From: Plantago major | Lineage: Eukaryota; Streptophyta; Magnoliopsida; Lamiales; Plantaginaceae | Direction: 5' to 3' | DNA length: 64,000 nt | Assembly: GCA_026545765.1 (NCBI GenBank) | Contig: CM048843.1 | Span: forward strand, 13,415,501 to 13,479,500 | In this document: positions 21,717 to 34,443 of the stretch, one piece after another | Layout: the number at the start of each line of letters is the position of its first letter | Position numbering within the stretch: the stretch's first letter is position 1 | The notes under the pieces: generated by a model | The model's input: the letters and a program-made list of their open reading frames with translations, nothing else | Told to the model about the DNA's origin: nothing | Database searches by the model: none | Program-made: the position numbers and the translations under genes

Positions 21717-22850
21717 CACTACAAGAATCCATCCGTAACGGGACGGAAAGGGGCGACGGATTTTATCCGTCGCCCCTGTAGCGACGGATCGCTACTTGGG
21801 GCGACGGATTCTATCCGTCGCCCCGTTTGGCGACGGATAAAGGTTATCCGTCGCTCTGTAGCGACGGATAAAATTATCCGTCGCTAAAAATAGCGACGGA
21901 TAAATCTATCCGTCGCTATGTAGCGACGGATAGATTTATCCGTCGCTACAAGGCCGGAAAATTAAAAAAAAAAAAATTAGCGACGGATAGATCTAGATCT
22001 ATCCGTCGCTAAAAACCTAAAAAAAATATAATATATCTCCTCCACCACCTCCTTTTCTCCACTACTTCTCCTCTCCTCCTCCTCCCACCACCACCTTTCT
22101 CCTCCCACCACCACCATCCTCCACCACCACCATCTCCTCCCACCACCACCATCCTCCACCACCACCTTTCTCCTCCCACCACCACCATCCTCCACCACCA
22201 CCTTTCTACTCCCACCACCACCATCCTCCACCACCACCATCTCCTCCACCACCTCCTTTCCTCCACCACCATCTCACCACCACCACCACCACCTTTCCTC
22301 CACCACCATCTCACCACCACCACCACCACCTCTCTCCTCCCACCACCACCACCCTGCCACCACCACCATCTCCTCCACCACCTCCTTTCCTCCACCATCC
22401 TCCTCCACCACCATCTCCACCACCACCACCTCTCTACTCCCACCACCACCGCACCACCACCCTGCCACCACCACCATCTCCTCCACCACCACCACCACCC
22501 TTCCACCACCACCACCTCCCACCACCACCTGCACCACACCCACCGCACCACCACTGCCGGAATTAATCCGTATACGAATATAAAAATTCGTATACGGATT
22601 TTATTTTTTTTTTAAAAAAAAAAAATGGGGCGACGGATAGATCTATCCGTCGCCCCATAATCATTTTTTTTTTTTTAAAAAAAGGTCAATCCGTCGTCCA
22701 ATCCGTCGCGAATTGGACGACGGATTTTTATCCGTCGCCACAGCTCCAGGGGGGCGACGGATTTTCTATCCGTCGCCAGAGCTGGGGCGACGGATAGCTG
22801 GGCTGTACCGACGGATCTATCCGTCGCTATAGCCCAGATTTTTTGTAGTG
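21717..22850. mobile_element. Non-coding CACTA (En/Spm-type) derivative, 1.1 kb
   Basis: The element starts CACTACAAGAATCC and ends TTTTTTGTAGTG, giving CACTACAA terminal inverted repeats. It is flanked by the 3-bp direct repeat CTC (21714-21716 and 22851-22853), as CACTA transposons make. The outer 250 bp on each side carry many inverted copies of GCGACGGAT/ATCCGTCGC, the likely transposase-binding subterminal repeats, shared with the two larger CACTA elements in this window. The centre (about 22035-22550) is a CCACCA/CTCC trinucleotide-like array. No transposase is encoded; long open frames here are products of the repeat. Confidence 0.92.
22035..22550. repeat. CCACCA/CTCC simple-sequence array
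   Basis: About 500 bp of imperfect CCACCACCATCTCCT-type units fill the centre of the small CACTA element. The plus strand is almost free of G. Confidence 0.9.
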
Positions 22851-24502
22851 CTCCTTAATGAGATAGCATGCAGTATTAGCAACTTCTCCCCAAAACTTCT
22901 TGCTAAGCCCTGAGCTGATCAACATACACCTGATTCTTTCAAGAATTATTCTGTTGATCTCTCAGCAATTCCATTTTGTTGTGGTGTACCAGGAATTGTC
23001 CTATGCCTGATAATTCCCTTATGTTTGCAGAACTCATTGAACTCACTTGATAGGTACTCGAGACCATTATCTGTTTTGAGATATCTCAATCTTCTCCCAG
23101 TTTGATTTACAACTTCACTTAACTAATATCTGAACTTTGATAATGCTTCATCTTTTGATTTCAAAATCATGACCCAAACTTTCCTGGAGAAATCATCAAT
23201 AACAAACATATTGTATCTTCCACCATTTAAAGTTTCAGTTCTAGCAGGCCCCCATAGATCTTAATGGACATAATCAAGTATTGCTTTGGTGGTGTGCTTA
23301 CCAGTTTCATAGCTAGATTTGTGAGCCTTCCCTAGGACACAATTTTCACAGAAATTGAGCTTTGAGATTTGATCTCCGCATAATAAATTTTGTTTAGCAA
23401 GTTCCCTTAGACCTTTCTCACTTATGTGTGCTAGTCTCTAATGCCATAGTTGAGTTTTGTCATTGCCTGACACAGTAGATACTACAACTGACACAACTTA
23501 TCCTTGAAGATAATACAGACCATTTGTGAGATCAGCTTTAATGACAGGTATATCATCCTTTAAAACTTTCATAACACCTCTCTCTGATCCATATTTATAT
23601 CCCATTTTATCAAGTGTTCCAAGAGATATTAGATTTCTCCTTAAATCAGGTATCTAACTCCTGTGAGAATTCTAATAACACCATCATGCATTTTAATCCT
23701 GATATTACCGTTCCCTTGATTGCACATGCATGGTCATCTCAAAGTAAAACATTACCACTGTGCTCATATTTAAAATTCTTAAACCATTCTCTAATATGAC
23801 ACATGTAGAAAGAACAACCAAAATCTAGAATCCAGTTTAAACCAGAGCTAGACACTACAAAAATATCCTGTTTTAGCGATGAAACTATCCGTCGCTAAAA
23901 CAGGACCGATCTGTCGCTAAATCCGTAGCGACGGATAACTCCCCCGTCCCTAAACCTTGCGTCACAAATTTTTTGGCGACGGATAAGTATTCCGTCGCCA
24001 AATAATGACGAACTGGCGACGGATTAATCCGTTGACCAGTCCGTCCAAATTGGCGACGGATTACTTATCCGTCGCCAATTAGTTACGGAATATAGCGACG
24101 GATATTATTCCGTCGCTAAATCCCACCACTAAATCGCCCTTAATTCGTGTGAGATTTAGCGACAGAATTAATTCCGTCGCTAAATTCCATGGGCAAGTAA
24201 TTCGTGAATTGAGCGACGGATTTATTTCCGTCGCTAAATTTACTGGTTCTTTAAGTTTTTTTTTTTTTTTTGTATTTTAAATTCATGTTTCACATTTCAC
24301 CTGTTTTTCACATAATATAATCATACATAATATACCCGAAATAATTAAATTGCATTAATTATCCAAACGTAGATAAATTGCATTATCAAATATTCGATGA
24401 ATATAAATTATCCATACCGAAGTCTAAAGTATGCAAGCACAAGTAGCTAGAAGATGAGATAGTGTCAAAGTATGTAGCATAAACAACATAAGTCTGATGT
24501 AA

Positions 24503-26578
24503 CTAAGAATGGGGAGGAGGCGGTGGGTGGTACTGGGAAGAAGTGTTGAACATCTGGGCCAAAGCGTCCATCCGCTGAGCCATACGAGCCTGTTCCTCAA
24601 ACACTTGCTGGTAAGCTGCCTTGGTCGTAGCTATTTCCTCGTGGAGAGGAGTCATCATCTCATGAACCTGGTCCTGTGTGAAGACATTAGATCGTGATCC
24701 TCCCTGGGACACTGAGAAGCTACTAGAACTCATAGCTGGGCCCAAACTTCCCAATCCATATGTTCAACCCTTGCTGTGCACTAGATTGACGTCAAAGAAG
24801 ATCTGGTCTTGCTCTTCAATTGACAGCTCATGACCGTCGATCATCCTCTCATCCATCATCCTCTCCACCTCACTTTGCAATAGTAAAGTGCATACGAAAT
24901 GAGATGCAATTTTAGGAATCACTTTAAAATACACAAATACAAATGTTAACCTTAAGAAAGAAACGTACCGCAATACGCTCGGCCCTCACGTCAGTCCAAA
25001 TGCCATTCTTTAGCTTAGCCTTCTTGAAGTGGTATAGAGCACTCTTCGGCTGTCCTCTATTGGCCTAAAAAATATATGTGCAAACAAGTAGTTGGCTGAT
25101 TGAAATGAAAGCAAAAAATCTGTTATGTATCATCATATTCCAAGTCATAAACAACATATTTACTAACCTCCATCACTTGATCTGTAACAACAACTCGCGA
25201 CCCATAATGATGTCTGGCAGTGCCCGTACCATCTCGCGGCTCAGTCAAACGATTTTGTCTGTTCTTGAAAGCTTGATCCTGGACAAAGGGATCCTTCCAG
25301 TACTCCTCCCAAAGTGCCCACTCCTCTTCCCCCCACCCAAGTTGGTTGTCTGCGTGTCTCCTTCATTTTGTAAACCATTTTCCTATAGATGTCTGATCCT
25401 AAAGTCTCGAAAACATAGTACAACTGGGGCACTAGGGCATTGGGAATGTAGTAGTCTTTCAACAACAATTTTATACAAAGTAAAAATTACACCGGTTTAA
25501 AGAAAGATAACAATTTAAATATAACACCAAGTTTAGTGGCTAACATACCACTCAAATTGTGTGCAATAAGTTCATGAATAAACACCAACATATCACCCAA
25601 GTTTAGTGGCTAACATACCACTCAAATGACACAACAAGTTAATGAATGGTGACTAACATATCAAACCAAGTTTAGTGGCTAACATACCACTCAAATTGTC
25701 CTAAAATTGACTAACACAATGGTGACTAACATATCAAACCAAGTTTAGTGGCTAACATACCATTCAAATTGTCCTAAAATTGACTAACACAATGGTGACT
25801 AACATATCACCCAAGTTTAGTGACTAACATACCACTCAAATGACACAACAAGTTCATGAATGGTGACTAACATATCAAACCAAGCTTAGTGGCTAACATA
25901 CCACTCAAATTGTCCTAAAATTGACTAACACAATGGTGACTAACATATCACCCAAGTTCAGTGGCTAACATACCACTCACAGATATAGTGGCTAACATAC
26001 CACACACATTAACACAACGATTAAAAGAACAAATAAAGCATTCATTGTAACATTTAAGCTTACCCGAAACTCATCAAAGTAAAAGTGCTTCATCCGGTCC
26101 GAGATGTTTGTCCACTTCTCGTCTCCATGTTCCGGCATCTCCCTCCTGCCCCTCAAGATTTTGCCGAGTTTATCCGAAGCAGCCGGTGGCCAAAACCTGT
26201 TATCAATGAGACAAACAAGAAACGATTATTCATTAGTAAAATCATGTAACATATATTTTTCTTAAGTTATGTTCTACAAATGCATAATACTTACTTGTTC
26301 TTGCCGTTGGGGAACAACACCAGCTTCCCCTGAAATGTAGCACCGTCTGTCAACGTGAGATAGGGACACTCGTCAGAGGGGTAGTCACCAGGAGCATGTG
26401 ACGTAGAGGCCGGTGGAGTCTCTGGAACCTCAGACTGGCTGTTACTCCTACCAATATCATATCCGACCAGAGGACTAGTAGCTCCACTCGCTGATGTACT
26501 GCCCGCACCAGAACCCGATGGACTCCCCTTACCCCTACACCCGGGAGGAAGGTATGTGGACTTCCTTTGGCGCGGCAT
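24503..26578 (-). CDS. TNPA-like plant transposase (Ptta/En/Spm, PF03004 type)
   Basis: The gene starts at MPRQRKS (26578) and runs through several short exons on the minus strand: about 26291-26578, 26063-26197 (FWPPAASDKLGKILRGRREM), 25241-25470 (QLYYVFETLGSDIYRKMVYK), about 25170-25235, 24965-25065 (KSALYHFKKAKLKNGIWTDV), 24770-24880 and 24503-24770. It ends in a heptad-like stretch (EEQARMAQRMDALAQMF) and a proline run. In this class of element the protein is thought to bind the subterminal repeats and help excision. The first exon encodes a serine/glycine-rich leader. The intron between 25500 and 26040 contains a minisatellite. Exon ends are approximate, and the exon around 25300 probably needs a frame adjustment, so the copy may be inactive. 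Confidence 0.75.
25528..26000. repeat. Minisatellite with GGCTAACATACCACTCAAAT units
   Basis: Alternating blocks (TTTAGTGGCTAACATACCAC, TTGTCCTAAAATTGACTAAC, AATGGTGACTAACATATCA) are repeated about eight to ten times inside an intron of the TNPA-like gene. The same unit, in a more regular array, is found at the equivalent place in the CACTA element at 31913-35697. Confidence 0.9.
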
Positions 26579-26720
26579 CTGCAAGAGCATATAAGAAATT
26601 GCAGGAAATAATGTGTTAGTAAAGAATACATGAATATGCATGTAAAATATATACATTTGACATATATTAAAGCACAAAAAGTTGGGATAATCAACAACTA
26701 AGCATATATACACATAACAA

Positions 26721-29700
26721 CTAAGCATACAATACACACATACCCTCGTCCTCCTCGGCTATTGTTAAGTCTATAAATTGGTCTTCATGCAGGTCTATGA
26801 ACTCATCATCAGCATGTACAGGCTTTCTTGCGGGTTGATCGACGACCTCTTCTTGGTACGAGTTGGTAATTGAGTCGTCCTTATCAATGTACTCTACTCT
26901 CGAGCGGGCCTGTATATGCATCGCAGCCAACCAGTCCGCCTTATCGCGTTTCAGGCTTGGATATTCAATAAACACGACCTGGAGTGCTTGAGTCGCCAAG
27001 ATAAACGGTTCATACTTAGTACGATACCTCTTCCTATGGTTAATTTCTACCATCTGATAGAGCTCGTTTTTCCTCGTACCACTTGGAGTAGGATCATACC
27101 AGTCAACATCAAACAGAAATGTTCTTTTCAAAGGAAACCCCGTATATTCAAGCCGCACAATTCGTCTCAGGTTCCCGTAGAAATCATACAAATCATCAGT
27201 TGCATCTTGATCTTGCCCCCTAACACACACCCCAGAATTGCTTGTGGCCATGGCGGTGTTAGACTCAATTGTGTGAACCCTAAGTCCATTTACTATGTAC
27301 GATGAGAATGTGGAGACCTTTCTGTTTGGTCCCTCTGCTAGAACTCTAAATAAGGACATGTGACTTTGTTGACAGGATTTCGTACATACTCCTTGAACTA
27401 ATCTGCAAATTCTGTTTCCAACTTCTCTTGAAGCAGTTCTTCAATTACTCATCTGCCATTGTTGGATTCTTCTCTTTGAAAAGGCTGTGGACACGATTAC
27501 ATGATTAGATATATATAGTAGTTAGAAGTTAAAATCCATGTGTTAGCGTAAGAAAGCTACTCACCGAGCATAAATCTCCATAAATTTGTCAACTTCAGCA
27601 CAGTTCGAGAGGACATAATATGTGGTTGCCTTCAGCTCCTTATCCGTCAGCCATTCTGTCTTTTCTTCTCCAATAGGTCTCCCTGAGACCCTAAAAATTG
27701 AAATGGCAACGTCATCATCCTCTTCAACTTCAAATGTGTCTGCGTTTCTGGACGGCCTGGATGCCTTCGTCGGGACATGGTCCCCAAAGTAATAGGAGCA
27801 GAAGGTTGCAGCTTCCTCTCGCACGTATGCATTGGCCATCGATCCCTCAGGCTTGCCTTTGTTACTGACGTACCTCTTCAATTTTTCCAAGTATTTGTAA
27901 TGTATATATATTGAGGTAAGACAATGTAACTTGGGAAAATTCAGACTTTATATAAGTAAATGATTGCCTTGATTACACACCTCTCGAATGGATACATCCA
28001 TCGATACTGAACCGGTCCAGCAATCCTCGCTTCATGTGGGAGGTGAACCGGCAAGTGCTCCATACAATCAAAGAAGCTCGGTGGAAAGATACGCTCGAGC
28101 TTGCATAGAATCAATGGTATGTTGCTTTCAAGATTTGCTAACACTTCATCGTCAAGCACCCTTGAGCATAAATTCTTGAAAAATAAGCTCAGCTCGATGA
28201 GAGCAATCCATACAGGTTTAGGTAGCATTTCTCGAAATGCAACAGGGAGAAGCCTCTCCATGAATACATGACAATCGTGGCTCTTCATCCCATACATCTT
28301 TGTCCTCTTCACATCCACACACCGCCCCAACTTCGAGCGTAATTGTCGGGGAACTTCAATCCCCTCACCCAATCAAATAGTTTGTTCCTAGATTCAGTTT
28401 CAATTGTGTAGCATGCCTTGGGCCACTGACCCTTATCATTCTGCTTTGTCAACTCGGGTCTTTTACACAATGTATCCAACTCGGCTCTAGATTTAGGGGT
28501 ATCCTTTGTTTTTCCGGGAATGTTGCAAATCGTGTTGAATAAGTTCTCGAACACGTTCTTCTCAATGTGCATGAAATCCAAGTTGTGACGTATAAGAAGA
28601 CTGCTCCAATAAGGCAAGTCCCAGAAGATGCTTCTCTTTTTCCATCCACAATTTTTGCTAATTTTCTCGTTGTGCTTCTCCAACCCAACTTCAGTCACTT
28701 TCATAAGACCCAGCCTATCTATCTCCGCAAGTATTTCTGCATCAGTAAGTTGTCTCGGGGCGCCTTTGTTCACTACTTTGTTTGTCAAGAATTGAGTCTT
28801 GTTCTTCCTGAACGTATGGTCCTTTGGTAGAAACCTACGATGACAGTCAAACCAACATTCCTTTCCGCTCTCCTTCAGTCTAAATGCATCAGTGTCTTCC
28901 ATAAAATGTGGACAAGCATTAAAGCCTGCGGTTTTCCTTTCAGATAGCATGGAGTACGCAGGAAAATCACTCACGGTCCACAGTAGTGCTGCTCTCAAGG
29001 TAAAGTATTTCTTTGTTGACACATCATATGCCGGGATACCATTTTCCCACAACTCAATCAGCTCCTTGATTACGGGCTGCAAGAACACATCCAACTTCTG
29101 TGACGGATCATCTGGCCCGGGCACCAACACAGTCAAGAACATGAATGGTTCCTTCATGCACTCACCGGGGGGCAGGTTGTACGGTGTCAGCATGACTGGC
29201 CAACAAGAGTACTTCCGGTCATTTCCAAACGGGTTAAAACCATCCGTACAAAGCCCCAAGCGTGCATTTCTAGGCTCGGCTGCAAACTCCGGGTAGGTCT
29301 TATCGAACTGTTTCCATGCGGGTGAGTCTGATGGATGCTCCATTCTACCCTCTTTTGGGATTACTCGCTCCTTGTGCCACCACATTTTATCGGCACAAGC
29401 ACTTGAAGCGTACAACCTCTTCAAACGAGGTGCTAGAGGGAAATACCACATTTTCTTATGTGGGAGATTTTTCTTTTGACGTTTCTTTGCAGCCCCCTCC
29501 TTGTACGTAACGCTTGTACCAGTCCTTACCACAGAACTTGCACTTTAGTAGATCTTTATCCTCCCCCCAATAGATCATGCACATATCCTCACAACAATCT
29601 ATGGTTTCCATGGGCAACCCCATCCCCCACATCTTTTTCTTCGCCGGGTAAAAGTTGGTGGGAACTAGGTTTTCTTTTGTACAAAGATCCGACATTACTT

Positions 29701-30310
29701 GTACCCATTCATTGAAGCTCGCTTCAGATTGCTGGCCATTAGCCTTACAACTCATTAGCCGAGCCAACAAAGACAACTCGCTAAGCCTACAACCCGGATA
29801 AATCGGCTTCTTTGCTAATTCCAACAAGTCAAAGAACACCCGATCCACAGGATTCGGAGGCTCCTCCACATCCCCCTCGGTTACTGGCTCCCTGGTGTCC
29901 ATGAACTCTGGACCCGCAACATCATACACCATTTGCTCCATCCGTTCATGATCATAATTAGCATCAGATGTAGACGTATTCTGAGTACTTCCGATCACAA
30001 TTTTCTGCTTCCTTTTACGCTTTGAGAGATGCTCATAATCCATGAACGGTGCTCGTGTCTCACCATGATAACACCATACCTCATACTCAGACACGAACCC
30101 CTTACGTTCAAGTGCTCCACTACCGTTTCAGGAGGCAAAAAATTTCTTATTCCTACATTTGTTCGCATTGCAAGGGCACTTCATCTTCCCCCCCCCCCCC
30201 CCCCCCCCAAATAAGTAGTCTGTGTAATTGCAAAAGTGATGAAGGATTCAACCACTTCCACAAAACTAGACTGAATTTTTCCATTAACTATGCGACGGTA
30301 CATTCATGAA
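26721..30310 (-). pseudogene. TNP2-like CACTA transposase, decayed
   Basis: In minus-strand order: an N-terminal transposase-associated domain (about 29900-30310), an intermediate segment with a zinc-finger-like CKFCGKDW block (about 29530), the TNP2 core (28309-29460; LGLCTDGFNPFGNDRK, PFMFLTVLVPGPDDP, RAALLWTVSDFPAYSM, LPYWSSLLIRHNLDFMH), a DUF4218-like part (27561-28330; KMYGMKSHDCHVFMERLLP) and a DUF4216-like part (26721-27359; LFDVDWYDPTPSG). The product would cut and join the element ends. It is damaged: frames change near 29470 and near 28330, a TGA replaces the tryptophan codon of the conserved DRSWM motif near 30285, and a run of 21 C (30188-30208) interrupts the N-terminal domain. 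The sister element at 34444-34848 keeps that tryptophan. Confidence 0.85.
30188..30208. repeat. Poly-C run of 21
   Basis: An uninterrupted C-run lies within the N-terminal transposase domain. In the sister CACTA element the same place (about 34605) reads CCCCCC only. Confidence 0.8.
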
Positions 30311-31110
30311 CGATCGGGATTCATAATTAGATGATCAGCCTGACACGTGTACAATTATTAGATTCATAACATGCATTTTACGTTAATATAATCACCAAAT
30401 AGTCTCAAAACACTTAATTAAATCTTCATAATCTAGTGCATATACGAATTTATCGAATCAAAAGTACTACGTACTTACAAACATCCTAACATTATACTAA
30501 TTAACAATCCAAATTCACAATCAATATATCAATTGCACATCTCAAAGTTAACTAGCTAGTATACTATAGCTCTCATAAACATACAATTGATCAAATTAGT
30601 CGAAATTAACAAAATTCCCAAATTTGTCAACATTCAAAACACTTAACTAAATCTTCCTAATCCTACTACATATACAAAAATATCAAATTAAAAGCCCTAC
30701 ATACTTACAAACATCCTAACATTATACTAAAAATCCAAATTCACAATTAATATATCAATTGCACATCTCAAAGGTAACACACTACGTAATATAAGCTAAA
30801 CTAACTACTACATACTTACAATAAACATGCAATTGCTCAAATTAGTCGAAATTAACAAAATCCCCAAATTTGGCAAAGTAAGGGGTTTTAGCCAAAATAC
30901 CTTCGATTAAGCTGAAAAAAGATGAAATTGATTGACCACACGCGAGCTTCTTGTCCCACGAGCTTCGAGAAGACTCCAAAATTGGCCGGAAAGGTGGAGT
31001 TTTGGTCGGAAATTGGAAATGGCGAAATGAAGAAGAAAGGAGGAAGAAAGAAGAAGCTGAAACGGAAATGGAGAAGAAGGGGTTCTGCCCCGATTCTATA
31101 TCCATTTTAG
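30311..31110. other. Non-coding region of the large CACTA element
   Basis: AT-rich sequence upstream of the transposase gene. A block containing AAACATCCTAACATTATACTAA and AATCAATATATCAATTGCAC occurs twice (about 30480-30545 and 30700-30770). The same blocks recur in the sister element at 35260-35330. This is the likely promoter side of the TNP2-like gene. Confidence 0.5.
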
Positions 31111-32216
31111 TGACGGATCTCTATCCGTCGCTGAAATCGATTTTTTTTATATTTTTTTCTTTTTATTTTTTATTTTGGTCAACTTATTTAGGGACGGATA
31201 TAATATCCGTCGCTATCACCCGTCGCTAAACGGGGAATTTCTTGTAGTGAGAATCAGTGATAGAGAGTACCTTTGCATCATCATAGGCATTAGTAGCTTC
31301 TACAGATCTGTTGTAGGAACTTCACCTTGATCTGAGACTGCTCCATTTATCTTCTCCCTTTTGAGTAAGAATTAGTTCTTCTTCAGATGGTCTGGCTTCT
31401 TGCAATGAAAACACTTTCTCTTCTCAGTGGTATCACTAGCTCCATTCACAAGATCTTTATGAGATTTGAACTTCTTGTTCCTTCCAGCTTGATTATTATT
31501 CCAGGCATGTTTCACTGATAAACTTTCAGCTGCAAGATCATATTGATATCAAACAGTCTTCTGATCCAATTTGTTTCTCAGAGCTTTATCAACATCTGAT
31601 GCTTTTAAGTCATCAGGCTTATCCATCACTATTGCATCAATGAAGTGCTCATAAATCTTTGGTAGAGAGCTCAGTAAGCTCACAACCTTATGATCTTCAC
31701 CTACTTTCACATCTAAAGATTCAAGATCCATACACAATTTATTGAACTTATCCAATTGATCAATAATTGACTTGTCAGGACATCTTATATGAGAATAGCT
31801 TCTGCTTCATGTGCATTTTACTAGCAGTTGATTTTACATGATAGAGAGACTCAAGTTTGTCCCAAACTTCCTTAGCTGTCTTCTCCTTTATGACTTCTCT
31901 CAGTGCTTTATCCACTACAAAAAAACAGGGGTTTAGCGACGGAATTACAAAAAAACAGGCGTTCTAGCCCTAATTCGTAGTTTAGCGACGGATAATTATC
32001 CGTCGCTAAACTACTGTTTTTTTATTTTTTTTTAAAAAATTATTTTATAATTTTCACCTTTTTTTTCAACAAATATAATAAAAATTGCATTAATTAACAA
32101 CAACGATTCGTCCAAAAAATAAATTATCCAAAATAAAGTCTACATATCCGAATATAAATCCAAATATCCAACAAAGTAAAAAAGTAGCATAGTATCCAAA
32201 ATATCACAACATCACT

Positions 32217-34353
32217 AAGACGAGGGGCCGGGGGTATTCTTGCTCATATACAAGCGGCAGAGCTCTTCCATCCTCTGATTCATACGAGCCTGCTCATCCC
32301 TGAGATTTTCAATCTCACCGAGAGGAGTCACCGCTTCATTCACCATCCGCCGACCGCCTTACGTGTAAACACCACCATGTCCACAGATTGCTTTGGGACA
32401 CGGAGAAGCTTCTGCGTCGGTGTCTCGCCATAACTACCAAGACCATAAACCCGACCCTTGTTGTCGGGTTGACTAATAGAAAGATCCGGTCTTGTTCTTC
32501 CACGGACAACTCCTCACCCTCGGCGACCTCTCCGCAATGATCCGCTCCACCTCACTCTGTAATAGTCAGTGTATACTGAAATGAGCTACAATTTCATATT
32601 TAATTTATAATACACATGCATATAACCTGTAACACTTAGCAAATACACATACCGCAATAAGCTCGGACTTCTGGTCCACCCAAACGCCGTTCTTGAACTT
32701 CCCCATCTTCATTTGCTCTAGGCAAGTCTTGGGTTGGTTCAGGTTCAGCTAAAGAACATTATATATTGCAACAAGTAGTTAGTAAGTTGGTAGGAATGCA
32801 AACAAGTGGTAAGTTGGTATAAATGAAAGCAATACACATGTGTACAAATCATGTTGTAATCGTAACACATATATATACTTACCGCGATCAAGGACAATGA
32901 CTCGTGACCAAGTGATGACTGGCAGGCCCTTACCATCTCGGCTCACCACCGGTTCTGCCTATTCTTGTAGGACTGATCCTCGACGTGATTAAGTCTCCAA
33001 TACTCATGCCACATAGCCCACTCTTCGTCCCCAATATGCCTATACTGTGGCGGCTTTCCTTTGTCTCGGTATTTTTTCATGTCAGCCACCATATGCCTAT
33101 ACAGGTCAGAGCCCAAACTCTCGAAAACAGGCCACATCTGGGGAATAAGGCCAGTCGGAATGTAGTATTTTTTTTCTACATTCCAATTCCATTCAAAGTA
33201 AAAATTAATGCCCCAAGGTCACAATTTCAAGATAAATAATGGTGCATTTCACCCAAGTGGCTAACATACCACACAAATTGTCCTAGAATTTACTAACACA
33301 ATGGTAACTAACATATCACCCAAGTAAGTAGCTAACATACCACACAAATTGTCCTAGAATTTACTAACACAATGGTGACTAACATATCACCCAAGTAAGT
33401 GGCTAACATACCACACAAATTGTCCTAGAATTTACTAACACAATGGTGACTAACATATCACTCAAGTAAGTGGCTAACATACCACAACAAATTGTCCTAG
33501 AATTTACTAACACAATGGTGACTAACATATCACCCAAGTAAGTGGCTAACATACCACACAAATTGTCCTAGAATTTACTAACACAATGGTGACTAACATA
33601 TCACCCAAGTAAGTGGCTAACATACCACACAAATTGTCCTAGAATTTACTAACACAATGGTGACTAACATATCACCCAAGTAAGTGGCTAACATACCACA
33701 CAAATTGTCCTAGAATTTACTAACACAATGGTGACTAACATATCACCCAAGTAAGTGGCTAACATACCACACAAATTGTCCTAGAATTTACTAACACAAT
33801 GGTGACTAACATATCACCCAAGTAAGTGGCTAACATACCACAACAAATTGTCGAAATATAAAAGCTTACCCGAAGCTCATCAAAGTAGAAGTGCTTCGTC
33901 TCAGCCTTGAGTGTGCTCCACTTTTCGCCTCCCTGGCCCGGCAACTCCCTCCTAAGCTTGAATATCTCATGCAGGTCGTCTGAAGATTGCTGAGACCACA
34001 ACCTGCAGTTATGAATGACATATAGAAGAGTACATATATTTATTAGACAATTCATGTGACATATATATAAACACTTATCTTAAGTTATGTTCTACAAATG
34101 TATATATAATACTTACTTCCTAGGAACATTACACTAACTTCAACTTCCCTCCCATCGTAGCACCATCTCGGGTATATGGACACCAAGTCGGTAGTCACAT
34201 CCCTGCCCCAACCACCACGTCCCCCCATGCTCGATCCATGGAGTCCGACTAACATGAGAGTAGTGCCGATCCACTGTGCTACTCTCGTGATAGTGGTGAA
34301 CCTTGGGTCCCACTAGAGAGAATGGTAACTACACTTTCTTTGCCGGGGCATCT
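32217..34353 (-). pseudogene. TNPA-like gene remnant in the 3.8-kb CACTA element
   Basis: It begins with the same MPRQRK start (34353) as the intact relative, but the first exon soon meets a stop. Matching exons follow on the minus strand: 33865-34005 (SDDLHEIFKLRRELPGQGGE, KHFYFDELR), 32943-33137 (FESLGSDLYRHMVADMKKYR), pieces near 32655-32740, and a last exon ending near 32217 (EQARMNQRMEELCRLYM). Several exons are shortened or shifted. Compared with the copy at 24503-26578 this one is clearly degenerate. Confidence 0.75.
33250..33850. repeat. 71-bp minisatellite, about 8.3 units
   Basis: Units start at CTAACATACCAC at 33261, 33332, 33403, 33474, 33546, 33617, 33688, 33759 and 33830, a period of 71 bp (one of 72). 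Each unit holds AAATTGTCCTAGAATTTACT, AACACAATGGTGACTAACAT and CACCCAAGTAAGTGG. Copies are nearly identical, so the array expanded recently. It lies in the intron of the TNPA-like remnant, matching the array at 25528-26000. Confidence 0.95.
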
Positions 34354-34443
34354 GCAAAAAGCACATGACAAACACAAACAAATTGTATTAGTATAAATGA
34401 AGACATGAGTTGGCATGTAATGGGAAAAGTAAGCATATAACAA

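Larger units (their letters stand above)
23853..31249 (-). mobile_element. CACTA transposon, 7.4 kb, with TNP2-like and TNPA-like genes
   Basis: The element begins CACTACAAAAATATCCTG and ends CTTGTAGTG, flanked by a perfect AGA target duplication (23850-23852 and 31250-31252). Both ends carry inverted GCGACGGAT/ATCCGTCGC subterminal repeats (about 23870-24240 on the left and 31110-31230 on the right). On the minus strand it encodes a TNP2-like transposase (about 26721-30310) and then a PF03004-like (Ptta/En/Spm) protein (24503-26578). The gene order and both domains are those of an autonomous plant CACTA element, but the transposase frame is damaged, so this copy is probably no longer autonomous. 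It lies inside the truncated copia element. Confidence 0.95.

Noticed and set aside
22009-22554. Long tryptophan/valine/glycine-rich minus-strand open frames
   Set aside because: They are products of the CCACCA/CTCC simple repeat inside the small CACTA element and have no protein-like composition.
33250-33850. CRISPR-like regular array
   Set aside because: The spacing is regular, but the whole 71-bp unit is repeated without variable spacers and lies in a plant CACTA intron; it is a minisatellite.
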